NCBI GenBank assembly: GCA_964514395.1
Contig: CAZEQK010000022.1
Location: 1 to 49,610, forward strand
Direction: 5' to 3'
Length of the DNA stretch: 49,610 nucleotides
Source of the DNA: CAZEQK01 sp964514395
GTDB lineage: Bacteria > Bacillota > Bacilli > Tepidibacillales > Tepidibacillaceae
Part shown: piece by piece, positions 8,076 through 15,338 of the stretch
How positions within the stretch are numbered: position 1 is the first letter of the stretch
Layout of the letters: each line of letters begins with the position of its first letter
Program-made: the position numbers and the translations under genes
Notes under the pieces: generated by a model
What the model saw: only the letters and a program-made list of their open reading frames with translations
Told to the model about the DNA's origin: nothing
Databases searched by the model: none

Positions 8076-8076
8076 T

Positions 8077-8289
8077 ATGGATAATTACCAAACAAGTATA
8101 GCATTAGTAAATAAGGTTATGAGTAATATAGAGCCGATACCCGAAAATCGCGCTATATATACTAATATATCCCGCTTTATAGCAAATTGGCAATTACATG
8201 AGGCATCTTTATCCAAATCGAATAAAGAGTTTAAACATGTAGCTAATAGCGAACAAATTAAAAATATGGAGGTAATATCAAATGAGTAA
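8077..8289 (+). CDS. Hypothetical protein
   Basis: 70 aa, starting one base after the preceding stop and overlapping the next gene by 8 bases. Polar and helical with no recognisable motif. The GGAGGT near its 3' end serves the next gene. Confidence 0.55.
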   Translation: MDNYQTSIALVNKVMSNIEPIPENRAIYTNISRFIANWQLHEASLSKSNKEFKHVANSEQIKNMEVISNE

Positions 8290-8566
8290 ACCAAATTGGC
8301 AAAAAGAGATTGATAACTTAGTGAATACAGATGAGAAATGGAATAGAATGAGCATAGAAGGTACAGATATAATTGTCGGTGTAAATCCTAAGAAAGAGTT
8401 TTTTATCTCAATTGGCAAAGCATATATGTTTAAGATGGAAACAATAGAGAAATTAATAACCAATTTAGCCAGCGACAAATTTGAACAAATCTCAAAATAC
8501 TTATTCGCTAATAAGAAATCTCAAACGCCAAAAAGCAATGGAATGAAAAAACTCATAATGGATTAA
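8282..8566 (+). CDS. Hypothetical protein
   Basis: 94 aa, with a strong GGAGGT ribosome site 9 nt before the ATG. The N-terminal half has short beta strands (GTDIIVGVNP, EFFISIG), followed by an amphipathic helix and a basic tail. No family recognised. Confidence 0.6.
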   Translation: MSKPNWQKEIDNLVNTDEKWNRMSIEGTDIIVGVNPKKEFFISIGKAYMFKMETIEKLITNLASDKFEQISKYLFANKKSQTPKSNGMKKLIMD

Positions 8567-8658
8567 GCATTTCGCTTAAGCATAGAGATAATATCTAAAA
8601 GGATTTTATCCTATATAGCATGTTTAATAACATGACTACATATTGGAGGTAAAATATT
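8567..8658 (+). other. Intergenic hairpins upstream of 8659
   Basis: TTAAGC/GCTTAA (about 8568-8584), AGGAT/ATCCT and CATGTT/AACATG inverted repeats follow each other closely, then GGAGGT before the next ATG. This may be a terminator or leader structure. A related TTAAGC-GCTTA hairpin occurs near 9651. Confidence 0.35.
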
Positions 8659-8823
8659 ATGATATTGTCTATAACACGTTTGGCAAAGCGTTATAGCTTA
8701 GATTCGCTAATTGAGTTATATAATTACTTTAGCAAAAACAAACGTCATACAAAAGCGAAACAGTTAATAATAATGGCATTATGGAAAGTAAGATTAAATG
8801 CCAAACGTTCGGGGCTAAATTAA
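8659..8823 (+). CDS. Small basic protein
   Basis: 54 aa with a GGAGGT site upstream. Basic and helical (LAKRYSLDSLIELYNYF, then a Lys/Arg-rich segment). It may bind nucleic acid, but there is no recognised family. Confidence 0.55.
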   Translation: MILSITRLAKRYSLDSLIELYNYFSKNKRHTKAKQLIIMALWKVRLNAKRSGLN

Positions 8824-8858
8824 TATAGCCCTTATATATTATAATAAAATAAATAACT

Positions 8859-9101
8859 ATGTCGGAAATCTTGAATAAAACGATGGTTAAACTATATGAG
8901 CTAACCAATGAAGCAATCCAATTACAGCGAATAAACTTAGGAAAACAAATGTTTCATGTAATAGTAGACGAGATAAGATATGTTGATTGCGATGATTATA
9001 ATAATAATAACGATAAGGAAGTAGAATGGCTTACTAAGGAGTTAGAAATACAGAATAACCATCTTGAAAATTATCAATTCTATAATAAAATCAATAAATA
9101 A
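8859..9101 (+). CDS. Hypothetical protein
   Basis: 80 aa, acidic, with a run of Asn/Asp in the middle and helical ends. The start shares an AACTATG context with several genes here. No motif recognised. Confidence 0.5.
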   Translation: MSEILNKTMVKLYELTNEAIQLQRINLGKQMFHVIVDEIRYVDCDDYNNNNDKEVEWLTKELEIQNNHLENYQFYNKINK

Positions 9102-9117
9102 ATGAGATGAATAAACT

Positions 9118-9291
9118 ATGGATGAAATAAATACTAAAAGGAAAATGAAATTAAGGTATTATGATGTAGAATTAAATACAGCAAACAATAAAAGAGAATA
9201 TATATATATTTGTGATGAATTCGCTGAAAATATAATTATATTAAATCCAAGAGAAGTAAGGAAATTAAGGAGTTTTCTAAAAGGAATATGA
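9118..9291 (+). CDS. Small hypothetical protein
   Basis: 57 aa. A basic N-terminus precedes two beta-like strands (KLRYYDVELN, YIYICDEFAE) and a C-terminal basic helix. The spacing fits the run of small genes. Function unknown. Confidence 0.5.
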   Translation: MDEINTKRKMKLRYYDVELNTANNKREYIYICDEFAENIIILNPREVRKLRSFLKGI

Positions 9292-9307
9292 ATAAAATAA
9301 GGAAAAT

Positions 9308-9345
9308 CAAAACCGAAAAATTTAAAAATGAATCTGCGTTCAATA
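9308..9345 (+). promoter_or_regulatory. Early-type promoter before 9386
   Basis: AAAACCGAAAAATTTAAAAA followed by ATGAATCTGCGTT has the same order as elements at 10471, 13195, 14855 and 20032: A-run, CC, A/T TATA box, then ATGAAT. The TATA box is about 60 bp before the gene at 9386. Confidence 0.5.
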
Positions 9346-9385
9346 AAATCAGAAACAAAAAAATCGAAATGGAGGTATATATAAT

Positions 9386-9586
9386 ATGGGAATAGAATAC
9401 GATATTATAAAACATGAGGAAACTGAACATCATATATTTGATGTTTTACGATGTGGTTATTTTATGATTACATCTAAGGATGATTTGGATAATCCCATCG
9501 TATTGCGTAAGGAAGAAGTACCATCATTTATGGAAGCAATAAAAGAGTTAATCAAAAGCGATAAAATAAAATATGGTATATTATAA
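9386..9586 (+). CDS. Hypothetical protein
   Basis: 66 aa with a strong GGAGGT site. A beta-strand-rich N-terminal half (HHIFDVLRCGYFMITS) and a helical C-terminal half (SFMEAIKELI). It resembles many small regulatory phage proteins in length but has no recognised family. Confidence 0.55.
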   Translation: MGIEYDIIKHEETEHHIFDVLRCGYFMITSKDDLDNPIVLRKEEVPSFMEAIKELIKSDKIKYGIL

Positions 9587-9625
9587 ATGATGACAAATCT
9601 CTTAATGGTAAATCTAAATCTAAAT

Positions 9626-9663
9626 CAGATTTTTATTATATACATTAAGCGAATGCTTATGTC
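9626..9663 (+). terminator. Possible terminator/hairpin after 9586
   Basis: AAATCT repeats pair with AGATTT just before a T-run (about 9617-9645). A second hairpin, TTAAGC-GAAT-GCTTA, follows. Archaeal termination needs mainly the T-run, so this is a weak call. Confidence 0.3.
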
Positions 9664-9692
9664 TTTGAATTATAATATGGAGGTAAGAGATT

Positions 9693-10460
9693 ATGGTTAC
9701 AATAAACAATTTCATGCTAATAGACATGAATAACAAGAAAATCGTAATGAATGAAGCATTGTTAACCAACGTAGACCGACTAATAACACTAAGCCGAAAT
9801 CATGTATCCGCTTATACCACAGCAACTAATACATTAGAGCAATTGATAAACCATTATTACAGATTTGATAAAATGGATAGTATGGAATCATTAGAGAAAC
9901 GTATAGCCGAAAAGAAAGAGTCTAAAGCCCCACAGATTAACGGCAAAACTAAGGATAAATCGCATAAGAAACAGTTATTCTTTACAGCTGATGACTTAGA
10001 TAAAGAGGGATTAAATGATGAATCCAATGAACTCGATAAACAATGGTTAGCATTACGACAAGAGATTCAATCGAAAGTCTTAACTATGGATGATACAAAA
10101 GAAGTAGAGCAACCAACTAAGAAGAAAACTACGGTATCTAAGAAAAAGCAAGAAACACAGAAACCACGTAATCGTAAGGAAACAGCAATAGAAATAATAG
10201 AACGACTTAAAGCGAAATATCCTAAGAATCAATCACTAAGACAAATAGATATAGAACATACTGTTAGAGGTGTGAAAGTAAACCCGATATATACGACACA
10301 ATTCAAACCAAGAGCGGATAAATACGGCAGTTTACTTAGAAAGAGAGGTATTATATACAAATCTTCTCGTCATTACATTAAAGAAATGGGTAAAGCGTTA
10401 TTCATCATTAGAGCAGAAAGAGAGTTTACTCCCGCTGAATTACAACAATTAAAGTCTTGA
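9693..10460 (+). CDS. Hypothetical basic protein, possibly DNA-binding
   Basis: 255 aa, with GGAGGT upstream. A helical N-terminal region is followed by a long Lys/Thr/Glu-rich linker (about 80-165, including PTKKKTTVSKKK). The folded-looking C-terminal domain (about 165-255) has several short helices and ends in a predicted helix (FTPAELQQLK). The linker and basic C-terminus suggest nucleic-acid contact. No family is recognised. Confidence 0.6.
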   Translation: MVTINNFMLIDMNNKKIVMNEALLTNVDRLITLSRNHVSAYTTATNTLEQLINHYYRFDKMDSMESLEKRIAEKKESKAPQINGKTKDKSHKKQLFFTADDLDKEGLNDESNELDKQWLALRQEIQSKVLTMDDTKEVEQPTKKKTTVSKKKQETQKPRNRKETAIEIIERLKAKYPKNQSLRQIDIEHTVRGVKVNPIYTTQFKPRADKYGSLLRKRGIIYKSSRHYIKEMGKALFIIRAEREFTPAELQQLKS

Positions 10461-10470
10461 ATAGCATGGA

Positions 10471-10510
10471 AAAAACCAAAAATTTTTTAAATGAATTTGC
10501 GTTTAATTTA
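10471..10510 (+). promoter_or_regulatory. Early-type promoter upstream of 10622
   Basis: AAAAACCAAAAATTTTTTAA then ATGAATTTGCGTT. It belongs to the same element family as those at 13195, 14855 and 20032. It lies about 135 bp before the next clear start, farther than in the other cases. Confidence 0.5.
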
Positions 10511-10621
10511 ATTAGTAAATTCGAAAATCAAAAAGATTTTTTATTTAATAATATAATAGTGTATAATCAAATGTGTAAGAACATACCTATAAATTACATA
10601 ATTGTTGTTGGTGTTGTATAA

Positions 10622-10939
10622 ATGACATATCAAAAGAAAATAATGGAAGAATTAGCTGATTTGAACAAATGGGAAATTATCCCATTGGGTATTGGAAGAT
10701 GGTGTATTAGGAAAACTCCTGATGGTAAACCACAGATGTGTTTAGCGACTAAAGGATTTAAAAGCCCAACCGAAACGTATAAACCATTAGTTATCCCAAG
10801 CGAAGCAGTATTTAAGGAATTAGCCGAAGGGATTGCCAATGAAAAGATTCTTAAAATCATTCAAGACATTGATAAGATAAATAACCTTCCTTCATCCGTT
10901 AAACTTCCAAAGGATACCAAAGCTTTTTTCAGCGACTAA
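10622..10939 (+). CDS. Hypothetical protein
   Basis: 105 aa. Helical N-terminus, a central beta region (GIGRWCIRKTPDGK) and a helical C-terminus. It is the last gene before a T-rich intergenic region. No recognised family. Confidence 0.55.
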   Translation: MTYQKKIMEELADLNKWEIIPLGIGRWCIRKTPDGKPQMCLATKGFKSPTETYKPLVIPSEAVFKELAEGIANEKILKIIQDIDKINNLPSSVKLPKDTKAFFSD

Positions 10940-11045
10940 AAATCCGTAAAAAAAAGCCACATTATATTCTAAAATCGTTTTTTTTTTTATTTTTTTTTAC
11001 TTTCTTTAATATAAAGTTTTTTAATGGTTTTTTCGACCATTTTAT
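10936..11045. repeat. Duplicated intergenic element, copy 2
   Basis: Resembles 6580-6695: an A-run with CCACATTATAT, then two long T-runs (11 and 9 T) that could end transcription of 10622-10939. The hairpin ATGGT-TTTTTCG-ACCAT follows at 11023-11040. Confidence 0.55.
10979..11001 (+). terminator. T-rich terminator after 10939
   Basis: Two T-runs of 11 and 9, separated by one A, about 40 bp after the stop. Oligo-T tracts are the main archaeal termination signal. Confidence 0.5.
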
Positions 11046-11148
11046 ATCTCAATACTCTTGATTTACAAGTGTAAGAGAAAATATAATCCGTTTGCTATTC
11101 GATTATATACCATTTTTACCTCCATATTAGACTCAGGTATAGTTGGCT

Positions 11149-11222
11149 GGGCGGTTGCCTACTTTCTTAAATACCGCTATTCTATAATAAAATCTACAAT
11201 AAACCAATAAAAAGAGATGATA
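11149..11222 (+). repeat. Duplicated leader/promoter, copy 1
   Basis: About 55 bp starting GCGGTTGCCTAC is nearly identical to 11496-11550. Inside it, GCGGT and ACCGC can pair, and CTTAAATA is a plausible TATA box. In this copy CAATAAAAAGAGATGA follows at once and leads to the GTG at 11227. Confidence 0.7.
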
Positions 11223-11226
11223 AATC

Positions 11227-11475
11227 GTGAATATGAATTTTATGAAAATGAGTAAATTGGAAGCCAAAAAGAAGGATGGTACTACGGAAGAAGTTTATTT
11301 TTTCAATACAATGTTTTCAAAAAGTAATATTGGTTTTGTCCTTAATAAAGAATATAAACTAATAGGATTGGCTGGAATGGAAGAATCAGCTATTACTAAC
11401 GATATGATGAAACAAGCAATAAACTTAATGAAAAGCGGTGATTCCAACTTACAAATCGGTATAAATATACCATAG
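11227..11475 (+). CDS. Hypothetical protein
   Basis: 82 aa. GTG 11227 is chosen because GAGATGA lies 6-7 nt upstream, the same spacing used for the ATG at 11658 behind the duplicated leader; ATG 11233 is the alternative. Beta-rich with an amphipathic helix (DMMKQAINLMKSG). It is flanked by the two leader copies. Function unknown. Confidence 0.55.
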   Translation: MNMNFMKMSKLEAKKKDGTTEEVYFFNTMFSKSNIGFVLNKEYKLIGLAGMEESAITNDMMKQAINLMKSGDSNLQIGINIP

Positions 11476-11495
11476 AATTACCTCCTTTCTGGCTA

Positions 11496-11550
11496 AGCGG
11501 TTGCCTACTTTCTTAAATACCGCTATTCTACAATAAAATCTACAATAAAC
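11496..11550 (+). repeat. Duplicated leader/promoter, copy 2 (tRNA promoter)
   Basis: Second copy of the 11149 element. It has one or two differences and the same GCGGT/ACCGC arms and CTTAAATA. The tRNA begins four bases after this block, and the rest of the copy-1 leader (AATAAAAAGAGATGA) reappears only after the tRNA, at 11637. Confidence 0.7.
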
Positions 11551-11553
11551 TGT

Positions 11554-11627
11554 GGAGTAGTTGGTATAATTGGTAAGCATTTAGGACTGTGAATCCTAAG
11601 GGGTGAGTTCGATTCTCATACTGCTCC
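11554..11627 (+). tRNA. tRNA-His (GTG anticodon)
   Basis: Acceptor GAGTAGT pairs with ACTGCTC (one wobble). The anticodon stem TAGGA/TCCTA encloses loop CTGTGAA with GTG at 11589-11591. The T-arm is GTGAG-TTCGATT-CTCAT. The discriminator is C73 and a G lies at -1 opposite it, both identity marks of tRNA-His. CCA is not encoded. The D-arm has an imperfect stem. It is the only tRNA found. It sits inside the leader of the gene at 11658, so both may come from one transcript cut by tRNA-processing enzymes. Confidence 0.9.
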
Positions 11628-11657
11628 CTAATTACAATAAAAAGAGATGAATGATTT

Positions 11658-12224
11658 ATGGATAAAAAATCATTAGAAGAAAGAGTTATGGATATAATAA
11701 ATAAATATCATGATAATACTGAACTATACAATTCTTTACGCCGTTTATGGTATAGAATTGAGCGTTGCCCTTCTGTTCCTTTCGCATCTTATAAATCTCT
11801 TGCTAAACTTACAAAGTATATAAACTATGATTGCCGTTTCAAAGATGGTCATTGTAAAGAATATAATATGGATATGTGTTGTTGTGCTAATTGTTTCGGT
11901 TTTGCGGGATTCTTTTATTTGAAATTCTTTAATGAATTGAATGAAGATGATTATATAGAGAAGCAATTGTTATATTATGCTAAGAGATTTAAATATGATA
12001 TAGGATTTTGGCGTGAGGGTAAAGGCTGTGTATTACCAAGAGAAAGACGTTCAATAACTTGTTTAACATTTAATTGTGCCGAAGGAATGATAGATAAGGA
12101 AAGATTAGTTATTGCTATGCTACGAGATTATAGACGAATGAAAGAAAAGGAATATATTATGCCAGAATCATTTGCTCTTATAGTAAAAATCTTAATAAAA
12201 TATTTTAAAAAGAGGGATAAATAA
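11658..12224 (+). CDS. Cysteine-rich protein, possible metal-cluster binder
   Basis: 188 aa with a GAGATGA leader. Ten or so cysteines fall in two groups: CRFKDGHC...CCCANC near 78-98, and GCVLPRERRSITCLTFNC near 140-160. The second group recalls the YkgJ-type zinc/iron-sulfur chelating family (C...R..C..F.C), but only loosely. Helical elsewhere. It may be an Fe-S or zinc protein; its role is unknown. Confidence 0.6.
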   Translation: MDKKSLEERVMDIINKYHDNTELYNSLRRLWYRIERCPSVPFASYKSLAKLTKYINYDCRFKDGHCKEYNMDMCCCANCFGFAGFFYLKFFNELNEDDYIEKQLLYYAKRFKYDIGFWREGKGCVLPRERRSITCLTFNCAEGMIDKERLVIAMLRDYRRMKEKEYIMPESFALIVKILIKYFKKRDK

Positions 12225-12227
12225 ATC

Positions 12228-12395
12228 ATGCCATCAATAGATTTCAGCGTTTCGGAAGCTCATGCTAAATCTTTAGAACGCCAGATGAAAGACTACTACG
12301 AAGCCCATAATACTCCATTGGAGAATCTGATTAAGGATACTCTTGCCAAAATTCCTAATATATTAATTACAATAAAAGGATGGTTGGGGCTATGA
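12228..12395 (+). CDS. Small hypothetical protein
   Basis: 55 aa, helical, with a hydrophobic C-terminal stretch (NILITIKGWLGL). Its stop overlaps the start of the protease gene as ATGA, so the two are probably translated together. Function unknown. Confidence 0.55.
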   Translation: MPSIDFSVSEAHAKSLERQMKDYYEAHNTPLENLIKDTLAKIPNILITIKGWLGL

Positions 12396-12847
12396 ATCAT
12401 TATTTAAAACAACTACTATCCATCTTATCAATCCTAATAATCTCTTACATCGGCATATATATTCACGAACTCGGTCATTATACAGTAGCTACATGGTTTG
12501 GGCTTGAAGCCGAGATTCATTTTAACCTCTTTACCAATTCCTATACTATGGTTGAACACACGGATAATATAACCGAATGGCGTCTTATACTAATAGCTGG
12601 AAGTTTATTTGCGTGTATTTTCGGCTTTATTCTCATAATAGCCGACTATATCATTCGTACCGATTGTTTGATATGGGGCGGTTGGTCTGTTATACTCGGT
12701 AATTGTATCTATTGGATGATGATAAATTTCGTTGGCGGAGATGTCTATTTCTTTATAACCACCTTTAATAATTATAATTACATTCTACATTTCACGGTAA
12801 TAACTTTACTATTAATTTTAACAACAATAACTTTATATACATATTGA
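12392..12847 (+). CDS. Membrane-embedded M50-type metalloprotease (site-2-protease-like)
   Basis: 151 aa, almost wholly hydrophobic, with four to five membrane helices. The first helix runs into HELGH (about residue 26), the HExxH zinc motif of M50 intramembrane proteases. A GGDVY near residue 119 could supply the third zinc ligand, which is usually Asp in an NPxxxLDG-type motif; that motif itself is not seen. ATG 12392 is chosen for its ATGA coupling and GGTTGGGG upstream. Cellular relatives cut membrane-anchored regulators. A viral one could act on the host membrane or on one of the small membrane proteins encoded here. The substrate is unknown. Confidence 0.7.
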   Translation: MNHYLKQLLSILSILIISYIGIYIHELGHYTVATWFGLEAEIHFNLFTNSYTMVEHTDNITEWRLILIAGSLFACIFGFILIIADYIIRTDCLIWGGWSVILGNCIYWMMINFVGGDVYFFITTFNNYNYILHFTVITLLLILTTITLYTY

Positions 12848-12857
12848 GTAGAGAATT

Positions 12858-13046
12858 ATGGATAAATATAAAAAAGAACTATTTAGAATATTTAGAGAAT
12901 ATGGTCATATAGTATTGGTATGGGTAGGGAAATATAATAAACGCCCAGATGCTTGTAATACTGTTATTCTTGACCATCTATCTCAACGCTATTATAACAT
13001 CTATGGGATGATTGAGAAATGTCGGAAACAAACTTCGAAGCCTTAA
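12858..13046 (+). CDS. Hypothetical protein, paralogue of 15160
   Basis: 62 aa. Starts MDKYKKELFRIFREYG and ends in a Tyr-rich helix. The gene at 15160-15336 has the same length, opening and aromatic pattern, so the two are duplicates. Helical; function unknown. Confidence 0.6.
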   Translation: MDKYKKELFRIFREYGHIVLVWVGKYNKRPDACNTVILDHLSQRYYNIYGMIEKCRKQTSKP

Positions 13047-13195
13047 AGAAAACCGCAATAGAGAATAAACACATTCTTGACCGCATAGAAGAGATTCACC
13101 AGAGCCATACGCCGATACCTATAAAGAAGCTCGAAAACGTGCTGAAAGCTCAGTCTTATTACTACAATCAGATGAAGTTTAAGATTCTATACTAA
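13019..13195 (+). CDS. Small helical protein
   Basis: 58 aa, overlapping the previous gene by 28 bases in another frame. Predicted long helix (KKTAIENKHILDRIEEIHQ) with a basic C-terminus. No family recognised. Confidence 0.5.
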   Translation: MSETNFEALKKTAIENKHILDRIEEIHQSHTPIPIKKLENVLKAQSYYYNQMKFKILY

Positions 13196-13225
13196 AAAAA
13201 CAAAAACTTTTTAAATGAATTTTCA
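13195..13225 (+). promoter_or_regulatory. Early-type promoter before 13262
   Basis: AAACAAAAACTTTTTAAATG then AATTTTCAATTTTATAAA. The TATA box TTTTTAAA lies about 50 bp before the ATG at 13262, giving a short leader of about 20 nt. Confidence 0.6.
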
Positions 13226-13261
13226 ATTTTATAAATTAAAGAAAAAATAAAATAATTAAAT

Positions 13262-13585
13262 ATGATATCAATAATACTAAATGAAGATAGTCAGGTAGAT
13301 GACTGTTTGGAAATTTATGGAGTTGAATTTATTGTCTATTATTATGGACATGAAGATTATAGTGGGTACGGGATGGCTCTATTATATAAAGATAATAAAT
13401 GGTTTGTACACGATATGGGACATTGTTCTTGTTATGGTCCGTATGAATATCTCGATTTCAAGACACCAGTTGATTCTTTAGATGAAGTAATACGTTTAAT
13501 TAGAGATGAAGATTGGTCTGGTTCATATGAAGAAGCGAAAATAAAAATGCTTAACGAAGCAGAAAAATTCTTGAGGGATAAATAA
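13262..13585 (+). CDS. Hypothetical protein
   Basis: 107 aa. Beta-rich N-terminal half with a HDMGHCSCYGPYEYL segment around 54-68, then a charged C-terminal helix. The HxxxHCSC cluster could hold a metal. No named family is recalled with confidence. First gene after its own promoter. Confidence 0.6.
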   Translation: MISIILNEDSQVDDCLEIYGVEFIVYYYGHEDYSGYGMALLYKDNKWFVHDMGHCSCYGPYEYLDFKTPVDSLDEVIRLIRDEDWSGSYEEAKIKMLNEAEKFLRDK

Positions 13586-13588
13586 ATT

Positions 13589-13726
13589 ATGTCGGAAGAA
13601 ATAAATGTTATGCTTGACCAATTAGTCGATGATTTCAGATATGTTTTAAATACTATGCTTGATGGTACGGAAATTCCTCCTCAAGAATTACTCGAGATTT
13701 ATAATAAATACTTCGATGGAGTTTGA
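13589..13726 (+). CDS. Small acidic protein
   Basis: 45 aa, acidic and helical (MLDQLVDDFRYVLNTML). The next gene, also short, starts 6 bp after it. Function unknown. Confidence 0.5.
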   Translation: MSEEINVMLDQLVDDFRYVLNTMLDGTEIPPQELLEIYNKYFDGV

Positions 13727-13731
13727 TAAAA

Positions 13732-13977
13732 ATGATTGACTTTGACGATATAATGGATATATGGATTTCTATATTATTTTTTTTAATGATATTGGTATTA
13801 GGTTGTGCTTGTATCGGTATACCAGTATTTGCTGTATTATGTTTTATAAATACTTTTTATAATATAGAAATAGTAATAATAATTATAGTTTATTGTATAT
13901 TTATAATAATGGTATCATTTATAATTTGGCTAATGGTCGGTTTACCTTTATTATTTATAAGTCTGTTTGTGAATTAA
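13732..13977 (+). CDS. Small membrane protein
   Basis: 81 aa from ATG 13732 (TTG 13723 is an alternative). A short acidic head (MIDFDDIMD) precedes two or three membrane helices covering nearly all the remainder. Size and topology resemble holins or other small viral membrane proteins, but position among accessory genes gives no support for lysis. Confidence 0.55.
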   Translation: MIDFDDIMDIWISILFFLMILVLGCACIGIPVFAVLCFINTFYNIEIVIIIIVYCIFIIMVSFIIWLMVGLPLLFISLFVN

Positions 13978-13978
13978 T

Positions 13979-14188
13979 ATGGAAGAGATTATAATCAAAG
14001 ACTTCATCCGTAAACTCTGGTCTTACTGTGTAAACCAAGATATTCATGAGGCATGTCTAAACTGCGATAAACGGTGTAAGAAAGAGTATAGTTATTGGTC
14101 GGGGCAGATGCCTTATGATATATACTGTAAACGATTCAAAGAATCGAAATTATCCGATTTTTTAGCTAAACTACTTGTGATGAATTGA
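13979..14188 (+). CDS. Small cysteine-containing protein
   Basis: 69 aa with C17, C26, C29, C33 and C48, possibly one metal site (CLNCDKRC). Helical termini. It lies directly before the LIM-like pair. Function unknown. Confidence 0.55.
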   Translation: MEEIIIKDFIRKLWSYCVNQDIHEACLNCDKRCKKEYSYWSGQMPYDIYCKRFKESKLSDFLAKLLVMN

Positions 14189-14189
14189 T

Positions 14190-14534
14190 ATGGATTGTGA
14201 TTATTGTTTAAAGAAAATAGAGGGGGGAACTGATGCGGTTCAAGTGGTATATTTTATGTCATCCACAACAGAAATATCATGGGTTAAATGTTATCGAGTC
14301 TTTAATTTCCATGAAAAATGTTATGATAAAGTCTTTATATTTAGAGATCTTTATCCGAACAATTGTGGTATTTGTGGTTTAATTTTCTCTTGTTATAATA
14401 ACCCATTTGAAAAAGTAATAGTCAGACGAGCTATTATGGGGGCTATGTATGTTTCTACACGGGACTACCGCAGAACATTCCATCAGAAATGTTTTGATAA
14501 ATACTTTTTAGCCGAAAAACTGAGGTTAAGATAA
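14190..14534 (+). CDS. Tandem LIM-like zinc protein A
   Basis: 114 aa with two repeats of CxxC then HxxC: CDYC...FHEKCYDKVF and CGIC...FHQKCFDKYF. The order CxxC-(about 30)-HxxC-aromatic is that of a LIM or treble-clef zinc site. Three more genes here (14534, 19338, 19675) share the two-repeat plan and the CF-x(2-3)-F ending, so they are paralogues. Stop and next start overlap. It may be an adaptor, or a partner or substrate of the amidoligase cassette between the two pairs; that is inference. Confidence 0.65.
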   Translation: MDCDYCLKKIEGGTDAVQVVYFMSSTTEISWVKCYRVFNFHEKCYDKVFIFRDLYPNNCGICGLIFSCYNNPFEKVIVRRAIMGAMYVSTRDYRRTFHQKCFDKYFLAEKLRLR

Positions 14535-14851
14535 TGTGTTTCTTATGTGGTAAAAGTATAGATCTCCATTATCGTGTAGCTGGTATATATGGGGATCAAC
14601 CAGATGGTCAGTATACTGTTTGGGCTTTATACTTTCATGAAGAATGTTTCAATGATGCTACCATTTACCGTTATGAACAAACTGGTATATATTATAAATA
14701 TTGTCAAATTTGTAGAAAAAGTGATCCGCTTCCATTGTTGAAAATAAACGACGGGTATAATACCGTTATTGTGCATATAAACTGTTTTCGAAAATTAGTA
14801 TTGAATAAAAAACTTCTCAAGTTCTTCGATTTAATACAAAATGATTACTAA
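14534..14851 (+). CDS. Tandem LIM-like zinc protein B
   Basis: 105 aa, with its start overlapping the previous stop. Repeats: CFLC...FHEECFNDA and CQIC...VHINCFRKL. Same plan as its neighbour, with shorter linkers. Binding of two zinc ions is expected from the residues; function unknown. Confidence 0.65.
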   Translation: MCFLCGKSIDLHYRVAGIYGDQPDGQYTVWALYFHEECFNDATIYRYEQTGIYYKYCQICRKSDPLPLLKINDGYNTVIVHINCFRKLVLNKKLLKFFDLIQNDY

Positions 14852-14890
14852 TACAAAAACCAAAAATTTTAAAAATGAATTTTCAATTTT
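14852..14890 (+). promoter_or_regulatory. Early-type promoter before 14921
   Basis: ACAAAAACCAAAAATTTTAA then AAATGAATTTTCAATTTTA. Nearly the same as the element at 13195 and about 50 bp before the ATG at 14921. Confidence 0.6.
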
Positions 14891-14920
14891 ATAAAATGAT
14901 AAAATAAAAAATGATAAAGT

Positions 14921-15157
14921 ATGACAATAAAAATAATATTGGATAATGAATATTATATAGATAATATAGAAATAAAAAAAGAACTTCATACTGCTTCTGT
15001 TAGAGAATATTATTTAAGCCGATTAATACTTACATTTAGTAGTTATGAAGGCGATTATATCGACAAAGAAATATCAATTGAATTGAATAAATCTTCACTA
15101 TGTATGATAAAAGAAGCAATAGAGAATTATCTAAAAAAAGAAAAAAGGATGGATTAA
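14921..15157 (+). CDS. Hypothetical protein
   Basis: 78 aa. Beta strands in the first half (TIKIILDNEYYI, LSRLILTFSSY) and a C-terminal charged helix. First in a promoter-led group of small genes. Function unknown. Confidence 0.55.
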   Translation: MTIKIILDNEYYIDNIEIKKELHTASVREYYLSRLILTFSSYEGDYIDKEISIELNKSSLCMIKEAIENYLKKEKRMD

Positions 15158-15159
15158 TT

Positions 15160-15336
15160 ATGGATAAATTCAAAAAAAAGGTTTTCACTCTGTATAAAGA
15201 TTACGGATTTGAGGTTATGAGATATATGAAAGTATATCGAAAAACTCACCATTACGATATGATACAAATGGCTACCATATGTTATGAATATTATAGAATT
15301 ATATTGGAAATAATAAAATACGGAGAGGATAAGTAA
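15160..15336 (+). CDS. Hypothetical protein, paralogue of 12858
   Basis: 58 aa from ATG 15160. Opens MDKFKKKVFTLYKDYG, closely like the gene at 12858, and continues with the same Tyr-rich helical pattern. The longer open frame from 15100 overlaps the preceding gene and is not favoured. Confidence 0.6.
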   Translation: MDKFKKKVFTLYKDYGFEVMRYMKVYRKTHHYDMIQMATICYEYYRIILEIIKYGEDK

Positions 15337-15338
15337 AG

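Noticed and set aside
9288..9395. 35-codon frame beginning in an ATGA overlap
   Set aside because: Most of it is the BRE/TATA element; its resemblance to 10466-10621 is explained by the shared promoter.
9587..9730. 47-codon frame starting MMTNLLMVN
   Set aside because: Runs through hairpins and the ribosome site of 9693 and overlaps that gene; low-complexity peptide.
10466..10621. 51-codon frame ending just before 10622
   Set aside because: Begins on the promoter element, no ribosome site, low-complexity Asn/Phe/Ile peptide. Possible but not supported.
11554..11627. tRNA as an integration attachment site
   Set aside because: No integrase or second partial tRNA copy in the window.
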